From Acidobacteriota bacterium (GTDB taxonomy: Bacteria > Acidobacteriota > Thermoanaerobaculia > Multivoradales > J023): a DNA stretch of 64,000 nt. Below are positions 8,679-15,997 of the stretch, piece by piece (within the stretch, counting starts at the first letter, position 1; each line of letters begins with the position of its first letter). The position numbers and the translations under genes were made by a program. Below the pieces are notes generated by a model. The model made no database searches, had not been told where the DNA came from, and worked only from the letters and a program-made list of their open reading frames with translations. Where the stretch lies: assembly GCA_029263395.1 (NCBI GenBank), contig JAJCXO010000104.1, forward strand, positions 28,335-92,334, given 5' to 3'.

Positions 8679-9827
8679 ATGTATACACGTTTACTCGGGA
8701 CACCTCGCCAGTCGATCTTCCTCTTCGGGCCTAGAGGCACGGGAAAGTCGACTTGGATTCACGATCGATTTCCCGACGCAACGACTTACGATCTGTTGGA
8801 CACTAGCGAAACTCTTCGTCTGACCCGAGAGCCGGGGGCCCTGTATCGAGAGTTGGTCACGCTGCCACCAGAGAGCTGGGTGATCATTGACGAAGTGCAG
8901 AAGGTGCCTGCGCTGCTGAACGAAGTGCATCGCCTAATGGAAACCCGCCGGCTCCGATTTATTCTGTCCGGATCCAGTGCTCTGAAGATCCGTCAGGGTG
9001 GCGCCAACCTGCTGGCCGGCCGCGCAATCACGACCTCCATGTTCCCACTGGTCGCGGCAGAGCGAGATTTCCAACTGGATCTCGATCACTCCTTACGTTA
9101 CGGCTCTCTCCCGATGGCGGTCACCGGCCACGATCCTGCGGGCTATTTACGAAGCTACGCTGAGACTTACCTCGTTCAGGAAATCAGGGCCGAGGCCTTG
9201 ACCCGCAATCTGGGCTCGTTCTCGCGATTTCTCGAGATCGCCGCACGCCAAAACGGTCAGGTCACCAATGCCTCGGCAATCAGCCGCGACGCTGACATCC
9301 ATCGCAACACCGTGCAGAACCACTTCGGCATCCTCGTCGATACTCTAATCGGGTCTTGGTTGCCGGCTTGGAAGCTGAAGTCGGCCACTAAACAAGTCCA
9401 GCAGAGCAAGTTTTTCTTCTTTGACTCCGGCGTCGCCCGCGCCTTGACGGGTCGCCAGGCATATCCACCTACCTCCGAGGAACTGGGGCCCCTGCTGGAA
9501 ACCCTAGTACTGCAGGAGCTGCGGGCATTTCTTAGCTACACTGGCCGTCACTATCCACTGTACTTTTGGCGCACTTACGACGGTGCGGAGGTGGACCTCC
9601 TCTTTGAGACCAGCGACGGATTCATCGCCATCGAGATCAAGTCGACTCGTCGGTGGGACAAACGCTACAACCGCGGGCTTCGACGCCTAAGAAGCGACCT
9701 AGGGGCAAATCGCACCAAGTGTTTCGGTCTCTATCTCGGTGAACGAAGTGCTCTTTGGGACGACATTCGAGTGTTGCCAGCGCTCGAGTTTCTCCGTCTG
9801 CTTTGGAACGAAGAGATCGCTTGCTGA
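8679..9827 (+). CDS. AAA-family ATPase with DUF4143 domain
   Basis: This soluble protein of about 382 residues has the standard AAA_14 plus DUF4143 architecture. A Walker A motif (FGPRGTGKST) is at about residues 16-25 and a Walker B motif (WVIIDEVQKV) at about 75. A sensor-like ILSGSSALK follows. The C-terminal domain has EVDLL followed by IAIEIKSTRR, the pattern of a PD-(D/E)xK-like fold. Members are widespread and often mobile; some act in stress, toxin or defence contexts, but the reaction of this one is unknown. ATG at 8679 fits the family start; GTG at 8664 is an alternative giving five more residues. A remnant of a second copy lies about 220 bases upstream. Confidence 0.88.
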   Translation: MYTRLLGTPRQSIFLFGPRGTGKSTWIHDRFPDATTYDLLDTSETLRLTREPGALYRELVTLPPESWVIIDEVQKVPALLNEVHRLMETRRLRFILSGSSALKIRQGGANLLAGRAITTSMFPLVAAERDFQLDLDHSLRYGSLPMAVTGHDPAGYLRSYAETYLVQEIRAEALTRNLGSFSRFLEIAARQNGQVTNASAISRDADIHRNTVQNHFGILVDTLIGSWLPAWKLKSATKQVQQSKFFFFDSGVARALTGRQAYPPTSEELGPLLETLVLQELRAFLSYTGRHYPLYFWRTYDGAEVDLLFETSDGFIAIEIKSTRRWDKRYNRGLRRLRSDLGANRTKCFGLYLGERSALWDDIRVLPALEFLRLLWNEEIAC

Positions 9828-9841
9828 ACGGGTTGGCCACC

Positions 9842-10468
9842 CTAGGGCACCTGCCACAGGACTTGCCCTTCAGCGTTGTAGATCGACAACTTGGCTGCCC
9901 CCGTGGCGTCCCGATGTAAACGCAGCACGGTGGCGTTCGGGCCAGGGCCGGCCGCCCATAGGCAGGGGGTTCCTGGCTGGCCCACCACCAGGTTGCCGTC
10001 GGCTTGGAAGCTCGCGAGGTATCCGGTGCACGTCGTCCAGGTGTCGGTGGACCAAGTCGGCTGCCACAGGCCGTTGACAGTTTCGTAAAGCACGAAGTTA
10101 CCGTCGCTATGCAACACGGCTTGGGCATCTGGGATCCGCAGGCCGTCTCCGTAATGAAATTGCGTTCCGGGCACGGTCAGGCTGCGACCGGCTGGCACCG
10201 GCGAATAGGCCATCCAGATCGGCGAACCCGAGGCATCTTCCACCACTATCTGGGCCGGATCGCCGAGAAACCCTTGCCGCAGCACGAACCGCTCTCCGGG
10301 TACTCCGAGAGACCAACACTCCTCGGCCCCTCCCGGGATCAATGCCAACTTGGCTAAACACAGCTGGACATCGAACTCAACGGAAGAGGTGTATTTTTCG
10401 ATTGAGGCTTGACAAGCCGTCACACCTAGAAGGCACTTGTTTTGGCGTGGCGGCACGGTGCCGGGCAC
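9842..10468 (-). CDS. Bulb-type (GNA) lectin-like protein
   Basis: About 208 residues. The C-terminal two thirds contain lectin-like units: AVLHSDGNFVLYE, ASFQADGNLVVGQ and a weaker LRLHRDATG, degenerate forms of the mannose-binding QxDxNxVxY motif of GNA lectins. Trp residues (NGLWQPTWSTDTW) are placed as in that family. The sugar-binding signature is incomplete, so binding may be altered or lost. The first in-frame start is a GTG at 10468 inside the edge of a repeat block, and there is no clean signal peptide (only CLLGVTACQAS), so the true start is uncertain and the 5' end may be damaged. No partner gene is evident. Confidence 0.6.
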   Translation of the reverse strand: MPGTVPPRQNKCLLGVTACQASIEKYTSSVEFDVQLCLAKLALIPGGAEECWSLGVPGERFVLRQGFLGDPAQIVVEDASGSPIWMAYSPVPAGRSLTVPGTQFHYGDGLRIPDAQAVLHSDGNFVLYETVNGLWQPTWSTDTWTTCTGYLASFQADGNLVVGQPGTPCLWAAGPGPNATVLRLHRDATGAAKLSIYNAEGQVLWQVP

Positions 10469-10477
10469 TTGTTTTGG

Positions 10478-10910
10478 CGGATCGAGGCTCGATCCGAGTC
10501 TCGATTACCGGCCGGGACCCCAATCGCTGCTCGATTGGGGTCCCGTGCACCGCCGTTGAGGCAAAACGAGGGTCGATTCGGCTGTTTGACGATCCGGACG
10601 AGGTCAAACGATGGTCGTTTGAAGGGTCCGACGCGGAGTTATTGTCAAAAAGAGGGGCGATTGGACTCGATGACAAGCCTCAGGACACGGATCGACGGTC
10701 GATTGGCGGTCCCGGCGATGCTCCAGACCCGGATCGAGCCTCGATTTGCCTTTTTGCAGCTTTCAGGAGCGCGATCGACCCTCGTTTGGGGGTCTCAGGA
10801 GTTGCCGGCACCTCAAACGAGGATGAGTTGATCTTTCTGTCCCCAGCCAAGCTCGGATCGACCCTCGTGTTCCTTGGGTGACGAGCCCTCGGCCTGGAAT
10901 CGAGCGTCGG
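10478..10910. repeat. Cluster of inverted-repeat units with CGA-NNN-TCG cores
   Basis: At least eight units with the core CGA, three variable bases, TCG occur in about 430 bases, spaced roughly 25-90 bases apart. The best dyads are CGGATCGAGGCTCGATCCG at 10478-10496, a 14-bp stem with a 5-base loop at 10513-10545 (arms GGGACCCCAATCG and CGATTGGGGTCCC plus one C-G pair), TCAAACGATGGTCGTTTGA at 10604-10622, ATCGACGGTCGAT at 10691-10703 and ATCGAGCCTCGAT at 10733-10745. Weaker units are near 10567, 10776, 10813, 10858 and 10901. The arms differ from unit to unit while the core and spacing persist. No real gene is seen in this stretch on either strand. Confidence 0.8.
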
Positions 10911-10933
10911 GCTCAACGTGAGCAAGGTTTTTT
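10911..10933 (+). terminator. Possible intrinsic terminator
   Basis: GCTCA, loop ACG, TGAGC, then AAGG and a run of six T. The stem is short, so efficiency is doubtful. It closes the dyad-repeat cluster. From 10934 to 11266 I see no convincing gene. Confidence 0.4.
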
Positions 10934-11266
10934 CGAGAATAGGGCAAAGACTGCCGCCGATGCTCGAACATCGATCGAGATCTTGAGGAAAATGAGCGAG
11001 GCACTCCATCGACCTGGTGGTTCGGCGGAGGGTCCGTTCGACGAGCTCGTGGCTGAGATCGGGCATGGCCAGAATTGGTATCGTGAAGTGCTTAGCGAAG
11101 CGGAACAAACGGTCGAGCAGAAGCTTGGGATATCTTCTTCGCTCGGGAAATCAAGTTGCCACAGGTGACCGGGAAACCCGCGGTGCCCTAGACGCTCGCC
11201 CTACCCTGGCCAGCCGCTCGACGGCATCCGCTGCATTTCACTCGAACCTATGTTGAGGAAGATCGG

Positions 11267-12271
11267 ATGTCCGTTTCCATATTGATCGTCGGAAGTACCG
11301 GTGAAGAAGATGGTGTCAGCACCCGACTCGCGGGTCGGGCACTGTTGTGGGGACTCGAGCAACGCGGCATTGGGTGGGACGTCTACCAGCCGCGGACCGG
11401 GCCAGTGCCTGATCTAAGCGTCTATGACGCGATCTTGTGTTGGTCGCACCGCATCTACCGAACGGACGACTATTTCTTCGGGGCTCAGGAGATCGAAGCG
11501 CAGGCGCACGCCCTCGGCAAACCCGTGATCAACAGCGTCCAGCGCTCCCGTAGCCGCCATTCCGACTTCCTCACGACCTGGCACGAGCACGGAATCCCCT
11601 GCGCTAGATGTCAACACTTCGACGACTTCGAAGACATCCGGATGGACGCCCCGATGCTTCTGCGTCGCGACGGCCTGCACCAGGGGAAGGACCTCTTCTT
11701 CGCCCCAACGTTAAGAGAAGCGCGGCAGACCATCCAGACTCGGCAAGCGGACAGTACAAAAGAGAATCTAGACCTGGCGGTCGAATTCATCGACGTGCGC
11801 GATGAGCAGGGCCGCTACAACAAATATCGCAGCCTGGTCATCGGCGAACGGCTCATCCCGTATCACGTGTTGGTTTCCGACCACTGGTTGGTGAACTACC
11901 ACGGTAGCTTCCATGCCGACGAAACGGCTATGCGCTGCGGCGAGGCCTTCGTCCGCGAAGGGGAACTCAATGTCGCCGAGGTGCTCGCGGCGGCTCGTTG
12001 GACCGGAGCCGATATCCTCGCCCTCGACTACGCCAAGCGCCCGGATGGACGTTACGTGTTCTGGGAGGCCAATCGGCATTTCTTGATGCTCGAGGATTAT
12101 GGCGAGAACCAGAGTGACGAGTACGCGAAGGCGACGGGACATACCGGCGACGGACGCGACAAGATGCTCGAAGCCTTCGGGCTGGCGCTCGGTGAGCTGG
12201 TGCATGACCGGGCGACGGCGGAGCGCTCACCGATGAGGCGGCAGACCATCGAGTCGACAAGCTGCTCCTAG
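11267..12271 (+). CDS. ATP-grasp-like protein
   Basis: A soluble protein of 334 residues. The N-terminal part (ILIVGSTGEEDGVSTRLAGRAL ... YDAILCWSHR) resembles a pre-ATP-grasp Rossmann-like domain. The middle carries MLLRRDGLHQGKDLFF, similar to the ATP-grasp lysine/glycine-loop region. The C-terminal part has DILALDYAKRPDGRYVFWEANR, matching the metal- and ATP-binding ExN strand of RimK-type ATP-grasp enzymes. The likely reaction is ATP-dependent ligation of a carboxylate to an amine, but the substrates are unknown. It lies 30 bases ahead of a membrane protein gene and may share its transcript. The glycine-rich loop is weak, so the assignment is moderate. Confidence 0.6.
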   Translation: MSVSILIVGSTGEEDGVSTRLAGRALLWGLEQRGIGWDVYQPRTGPVPDLSVYDAILCWSHRIYRTDDYFFGAQEIEAQAHALGKPVINSVQRSRSRHSDFLTTWHEHGIPCARCQHFDDFEDIRMDAPMLLRRDGLHQGKDLFFAPTLREARQTIQTRQADSTKENLDLAVEFIDVRDEQGRYNKYRSLVIGERLIPYHVLVSDHWLVNYHGSFHADETAMRCGEAFVREGELNVAEVLAAARWTGADILALDYAKRPDGRYVFWEANRHFLMLEDYGENQSDEYAKATGHTGDGRDKMLEAFGLALGELVHDRATAERSPMRRQTIESTSCS

Positions 12272-12301
12272 TCTCCAAGGGTCAAACGCTAGAATGTCAA
12301 G

Positions 12302-13264
12302 ATGCCGGACTCCTCGTCGCCAACCCAACCCATCACAGACGACATAGCGCTGCCCAAGCAGCCGGCGATCAGCCAGACGACAATTCATGGTTGGTGGTCG
12401 GTTGGAGTGGGGTTGCCTGTGGTTGCGGCTGGAATCTGGCTCAGTGCACTTTCGCTCGACTGGATCCCGACACCGGACGATAGGTTTGGTGTGCCCCGGC
12501 AGGTCACGGCACTGCTCGGTGTGTCGTTTGCACTCTGTGGGCTGAGCCTGATGGTCAACGGTATCGTCGGCCTGGTGCGCCGAGCACGGATGGCTGCTGT
12601 GGCGGGAGCCCCTTGGGCGCTCGATTATGCCTGGGACTCTCAGGGTATCCGGAGCCGCAGCTCATTCTGGCGCAATGTGATGGGCATTGTCTTGACCAGC
12701 GTTTTCCTGGTGCCGTTCAACGGGTTGATGCTGTCTCCAACTCCCGGCGATCCGTTGTCGTCGAGCGTTGGAGGGTTTATGACGCTCATCATCCTGTTCT
12801 TTGATCTCTTGATTGTGGTCTCCCTGGTCTACACCTTTTATCTAGCGGCGAAGGACTGGAAGTACGGTCGCAGCTTCTTGCAGTTCCGGCGCTTTCCTTT
12901 TTTCTTGGGAGAGCCTCTCGAAGCCGATCTTCAGATCGAGAAACCAGGCGCTGTTCCGTTCTCGGTGTGCGCCACGTTACGCTTCATCGAGGAGCGTTTC
13001 GAGAAACAACAGCGTGGGTCCAACCAAGCCTCTGTGGTGGTGTCGTATCAGGTGTATGCGGTGTCAGCTCTGCTGCCAGGCCTGGCGAAGCCGCAACATC
13101 GAGGCACAAGTCTCAGAGTGTCGTTCCCGTTGCCGGAGGGAGATCAGTACGAAACCGGCCTCGGTGAACGGCCCGCAAAGTACTGGGAGCTCACGGCAAC
13201 ATCGGACAACCCGGAGGTCGACTACCGCGCAGCGTTCCTGGTGCCGGTCTACGCTCGAGAATGA
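12302..13264 (+). CDS. Membrane protein of unknown function
   Basis: 320 residues with about four predicted helices: around residues 30-50 (SVGVGLPVVAAGIWLSAL), 70-95 (VTALLGVSFALCGLSLMVNGIVGLV), 125-145 (VMGIVLTSVFLVPFNGLML) and 158-182 (FMTLIILFFDLLIVVSLVYTFYL). A C-terminal soluble beta-rich domain of about 130 residues follows, with phrases such as PFFLGEPLEADLQI and RGTSLRVSFPLPEG that recall DUF3592-type membrane proteins. The start codon follows the previous stop by 30 bases. No function can be assigned. Confidence 0.7.
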   Translation: MPDSSSPTQPITDDIALPKQPAISQTTIHGWWSVGVGLPVVAAGIWLSALSLDWIPTPDDRFGVPRQVTALLGVSFALCGLSLMVNGIVGLVRRARMAAVAGAPWALDYAWDSQGIRSRSSFWRNVMGIVLTSVFLVPFNGLMLSPTPGDPLSSSVGGFMTLIILFFDLLIVVSLVYTFYLAAKDWKYGRSFLQFRRFPFFLGEPLEADLQIEKPGAVPFSVCATLRFIEERFEKQQRGSNQASVVVSYQVYAVSALLPGLAKPQHRGTSLRVSFPLPEGDQYETGLGERPAKYWELTATSDNPEVDYRAAFLVPVYARE

Positions 13265-13293
13265 CCTGACGTGATTTGAGAACCCTTCAAACC

Positions 13294-13322
13294 TTGACAA
13301 GTCGCTTGACGCACCGTATTGT
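13294..13322 (+). promoter_or_regulatory. Promoter of the MarR gene
   Basis: A consensus-like -35 TTGACA (13294-13299) and a -10 TATTGT (13317-13322) are separated by 17 bases. A second TTGACG at 13306 is at the wrong distance. The operator-like dyad begins right after the -10 box, so a bound regulator would block transcription initiation. Confidence 0.7.
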
Positions 13323-13335
13323 TTAGCAGTCCTAA
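13323..13335. promoter_or_regulatory. Operator-like site 1 (TTAGCAGTCCTAA)
   Basis: A near-perfect dyad of the form TTAGGA-G-TCCTAA with one mismatch, at the expected transcription start of the MarR gene. It matches two further sites at 14077 and 14122. Autorepression by the MarR protein is the simplest reading. Confidence 0.7.
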
Positions 13336-13362
13336 CTAAGCACCTCGCAGCCGAGCGCCTCC

Positions 13363-14031
13363 ATGAGCGACAACTACTTCGACCTCCACAACGATTCTCT
13401 GGCACGCCGCATTGCCGGCGGTCTGGCCAAGTTGGGTACGGCTTTGCGTCACCAGGCGTGGCGTCAGGGCTCGCCCAAGGGTCTGACGCCGACTCAGGGG
13501 CAGATCTTGACGATCCTACGTACACGACCCGGAGCAACCCTGGCAGAGGTTTCGGAAGCACTGGCGGTGCGGCCGGCAACGGCCAGCGGGGCGGTCGCAA
13601 CTCTGGAGTCCAAGGGCTTGGTCAAGAAGACTCGGCGCCCCGGGGATGCGCGGGTACTGTCTCTCCTGCTCACCGCCGAAGGTGAACACATCGCCGCGGA
13701 AGCGACGCAGTGGCCTGACTTTCTGGTTGACGCCATCGATGATCTCGAGGGTGAGGAGCGCCAGGTCTTGCTGCGTGCAATCCTGGGGATGGTCCGCGCC
13801 CTGCAGCGACGCGGCGAGATTCCAATCTCCCAGATGTGCCTGAGTTGTCACTACTTCCAACCCCACGTCCACCAGGATGTGCTGCGACCCCACCACTGCG
13901 GGTTCGTCAACGCGCCCTTCGGGGATCGCGATCTCCGCTTGGAGTGTCCCGACCACGAGCCGGCGGACGAAACCAAGGTCAACGCGGCCTGGGCTGCCTT
14001 CTCCAGCGCTCCACCAGCTTCCACACCCTGA
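13363..14031 (+). CDS. MarR-family regulator with Cys/His-rich C-terminal tail
   Basis: 222 residues. The first ~150 form a typical MarR winged helix: LTPTQGQILTILRTRPG, then the recognition helix region RPATASGAVATLESKGLV and the wing KKTRRPGDARVLSLLLT. A tail of about 65 residues holds CLSCHYF, a cluster HVHQD, PHHCGF and LECPDHE, giving four Cys and several His that could bind zinc, iron or haem, or act as a redox switch. Three matching dyads, one at its own promoter and two before the next gene, suggest it represses itself and the 14165 gene. The inducer is unknown. Confidence 0.88.
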   Translation: MSDNYFDLHNDSLARRIAGGLAKLGTALRHQAWRQGSPKGLTPTQGQILTILRTRPGATLAEVSEALAVRPATASGAVATLESKGLVKKTRRPGDARVLSLLLTAEGEHIAAEATQWPDFLVDAIDDLEGEERQVLLRAILGMVRALQRRGEIPISQMCLSCHYFQPHVHQDVLRPHHCGFVNAPFGDRDLRLECPDHEPADETKVNAAWAAFSSAPPASTP

Positions 14032-14076
14032 CGGTTATCGGTTTCAGCACTGCTACGAACCCTTCCCGCTAGATAC

Positions 14077-14089
14077 TTAGGAGTCCTTA
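14077..14089. promoter_or_regulatory. Operator-like site 2 (TTAGGAGTCCTTA)
   Basis: Same dyad as site 1, about 45 bases after the MarR stop codon and 45 bases before site 3, in the promoter region of the next gene. Confidence 0.7.
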
Positions 14090-14096
14090 TGGAAAC

Positions 14097-14134
14097 TTGA
14101 ACAAACGATTGGCACGCTTAATTAGGAGTCCTCA
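14097..14134 (+). promoter_or_regulatory. Promoter plus operator-like site 3 (TTAGGAGTCCTCA)
   Basis: A possible -35 TTGAAC (14097-14102) and -10 TAATTA (14119-14124) are 16 bases apart. The dyad TTAGGAGTCCTCA (14122-14134) overlaps the -10 box, the same geometry as at the MarR promoter. Confidence 0.6.
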
Positions 14135-14164
14135 TTAAACTCATTTCAGAAAGGTTTTCTACCC

Positions 14165-14920
14165 ATGACACACAAATCGATTCAGACCCTCACTTTCCTA
14201 GCTCTCGTGTTCTCGTCCAGCGTCCTGAAAGCCACTGAGAAGCCAGCGCAAGCCGTTCCTGACATCACACCGCTACCACGCTCTGCGAATCTCGAGATCA
14301 AGGCTGCCTCGGTCACTTATATCGAGCACCTCGATCTCCTGGTCTTCGAGCAGAAAGTCCGTGGCGAGGCTGGCGGCACCGTACCGGCAGCCAAGGGACA
14401 GATGGACGGAGCGCCGGTCCTGGGCTACGTCTTCCCCACCACTCTCCAGCCCCAGGATGTCGGTTTCGGCGCCGTCGAGGGCACCCTCGCCTTGGCACTC
14501 ACCTCACACCCCGACTTCGACGATACTCCACTGTGGGACGAAAACAGTGATCGCAACTATGCCAACGACGGCGTTGTCTTCCACACCCACTGGGTGGTCC
14601 TGGTAGCGGACAAGCGAGTGCCGGGCGGGCTCAAAGTGCGGGAGACGGCAGGCGACTCCGAGGCGACCCTACCACCAACCAATCCGGGAATGCCGATGTA
14701 CCTCGACTCCCCCGGCTTTTCTGCGGTACTCCGCGGTGACACTCTGAAGATTTTGGTGCCAGCCCAGCGGGTGTCGGGCAAGACGTCGTTCCAATTCGAC
14801 GCTGTCTCCGTCTACATGCAGGTGGCTCAGAGTGGTGACCGCCCGGTGCTCGGGGTTTATGAGGTTTACGGCGTGTTATCGGGAGACCTGAGTTTGCCCT
14901 ACTCGGTCGACCGCAAATAG
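14165..14920 (+). CDS. Secreted protein of unknown function, probable MarR target
   Basis: 251 residues with a signal peptide (FLALVFSSSVLKA) and a beta-rich mature part. Features include VTYIEHLDLLVFEQ, a conserved-looking VVFHTHWVVLVAD and SVYMQVAQ near the end. There are no Cys in the mature part and no recognisable catalytic motif. The gene follows two operator-like dyads matching the one upstream of the MarR gene, so it is probably repressed by that regulator. AGAAAGG 12 bases before the ATG may be the ribosome site. I do not recognise the family. Confidence 0.75.
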   Translation: MTHKSIQTLTFLALVFSSSVLKATEKPAQAVPDITPLPRSANLEIKAASVTYIEHLDLLVFEQKVRGEAGGTVPAAKGQMDGAPVLGYVFPTTLQPQDVGFGAVEGTLALALTSHPDFDDTPLWDENSDRNYANDGVVFHTHWVVLVADKRVPGGLKVRETAGDSEATLPPTNPGMPMYLDSPGFSAVLRGDTLKILVPAQRVSGKTSFQFDAVSVYMQVAQSGDRPVLGVYEVYGVLSGDLSLPYSVDRK

Positions 14921-15206
14921 CATCCTCAGGGAGTCGTTAACTGACACAAATCCCTCGAGGCATGAATTCGGCTTGCTCGTGGGATCAGAGCTCGAGAACG
15001 ATCACGCCATCGACGATTGCATAGTCCGCCGATCGTTTGATGTGCATCCCTCGCTCGAGAACGATGAATCCCCGGGCAAAGCCTTCGATCGCACGCCTTG
15101 GCCTCTTTCCAGGGTGAAAACCAGGTGAGTAGCCAGGGTGAGTCGGCACCTGGACGTAGCCCCTCGATATATGCATACTCAGCTATACATCTATTGGAGG
15201 ATCTAC

Positions 15207-15986
15207 ATGATTGAGCCTTTGCGCCCCCTGATCCGTGTTCTACGACTCCCAACCATTTACCTCTTGATGGGTCTCGGTTGCCTTTTCCTGACCGAAACCC
15301 TGCTCGCCCACGGCACCATGGTCACGCCGGCCAGCCGGATCTACAAATGCCGTTTCGAAGACAATCCCGAAAACCCGCAAGACCCCGCTTGTGCCGCGGC
15401 TGTTGCCTTTGCCGGCAGCCCTCAGTTTCTCTACGATTGGAATGGGGTTCGCCAAGGGGACGCTAACGGACAACACCAGGTTGTGGTTCCGGACGGTGAG
15501 CTGTGTAGCGGCGGCGGCTCGGAGTACGCTGGGCTCGATCTGCTGCGCGACGACTGGCGCACCACCACGATCAGCCCACGGAGTGATGGCACCTTCGAGT
15601 TTGTCTACCTGGCCTCAGCTCCCCACTCGACCCAGGACATGTTGTTCTACATCACACCAGAAGGGTGGGATCCGCTCCAGCCGGTGACTTGGGAATCCCT
15701 TGATTCGATCGATGAGCCAGGCAATCCCAACGACCCGGTGGATCCGTTCTGCCACCTGACTACCGCCAACCTGGAACCCCTCGACGGTGGCGGCCAGGGA
15801 TATCGCATGGTGTGTCCGCTGCCGGCTCGCAGCGGACGCCATTCCATTTTCCACGTCTGGCAGCGCGACGATAGCCCGGAAGCGTTTTACGCCTGTATCG
15901 ACGTCGAGATGGGGGGTAGCAGCCTGATCTTCGACAGCGGCTTCGAAACCGGCGACACCTCAGAGTGGTCGTTGGCTGGCCCTTGA
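15207..15986 (+). CDS. Lytic polysaccharide monooxygenase, AA10-like
   Basis: 259 residues from an ATG with a perfect GGAGG six bases upstream; an earlier in-frame start lacks one. The signal peptide ends ...LTETLLA, so cleavage would expose His35 as the N-terminal residue (HGTMVTPASR), the hallmark of LPMOs whose histidine brace binds copper. The second brace His is probably in LASAPHSTQDM. Cys residues are placed for disulfides. The protein would oxidatively cleave chitin or cellulose outside the cell. It ends with IFDSGFETGDTSEWSL, a short tail I recognise from other secreted proteins of this bacterial type. The 14921-15206 spacer holds no clear gene; a minus-strand run at 14985-15080 ending DYAIVDGVIVLEL could be a gene remnant. 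Confidence 0.85.
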   Translation: MIEPLRPLIRVLRLPTIYLLMGLGCLFLTETLLAHGTMVTPASRIYKCRFEDNPENPQDPACAAAVAFAGSPQFLYDWNGVRQGDANGQHQVVVPDGELCSGGGSEYAGLDLLRDDWRTTTISPRSDGTFEFVYLASAPHSTQDMLFYITPEGWDPLQPVTWESLDSIDEPGNPNDPVDPFCHLTTANLEPLDGGGQGYRMVCPLPARSGRHSIFHVWQRDDSPEAFYACIDVEMGGSSLIFDSGFETGDTSEWSLAGP

Positions 15987-15997
15987 ACGATTCTTGA

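Noticed and set aside
10342..10881. Plus-strand open frame with repeated RGSI-like peptides
   Set aside because: The periodic peptides are produced by the dyad repeats; similar frames open on both strands and there is no start signal or known fold.
10478..10910. CRISPR array
   Set aside because: The units have variable arms, irregular spacing and no unique spacers of constant length, and no cas genes are near.
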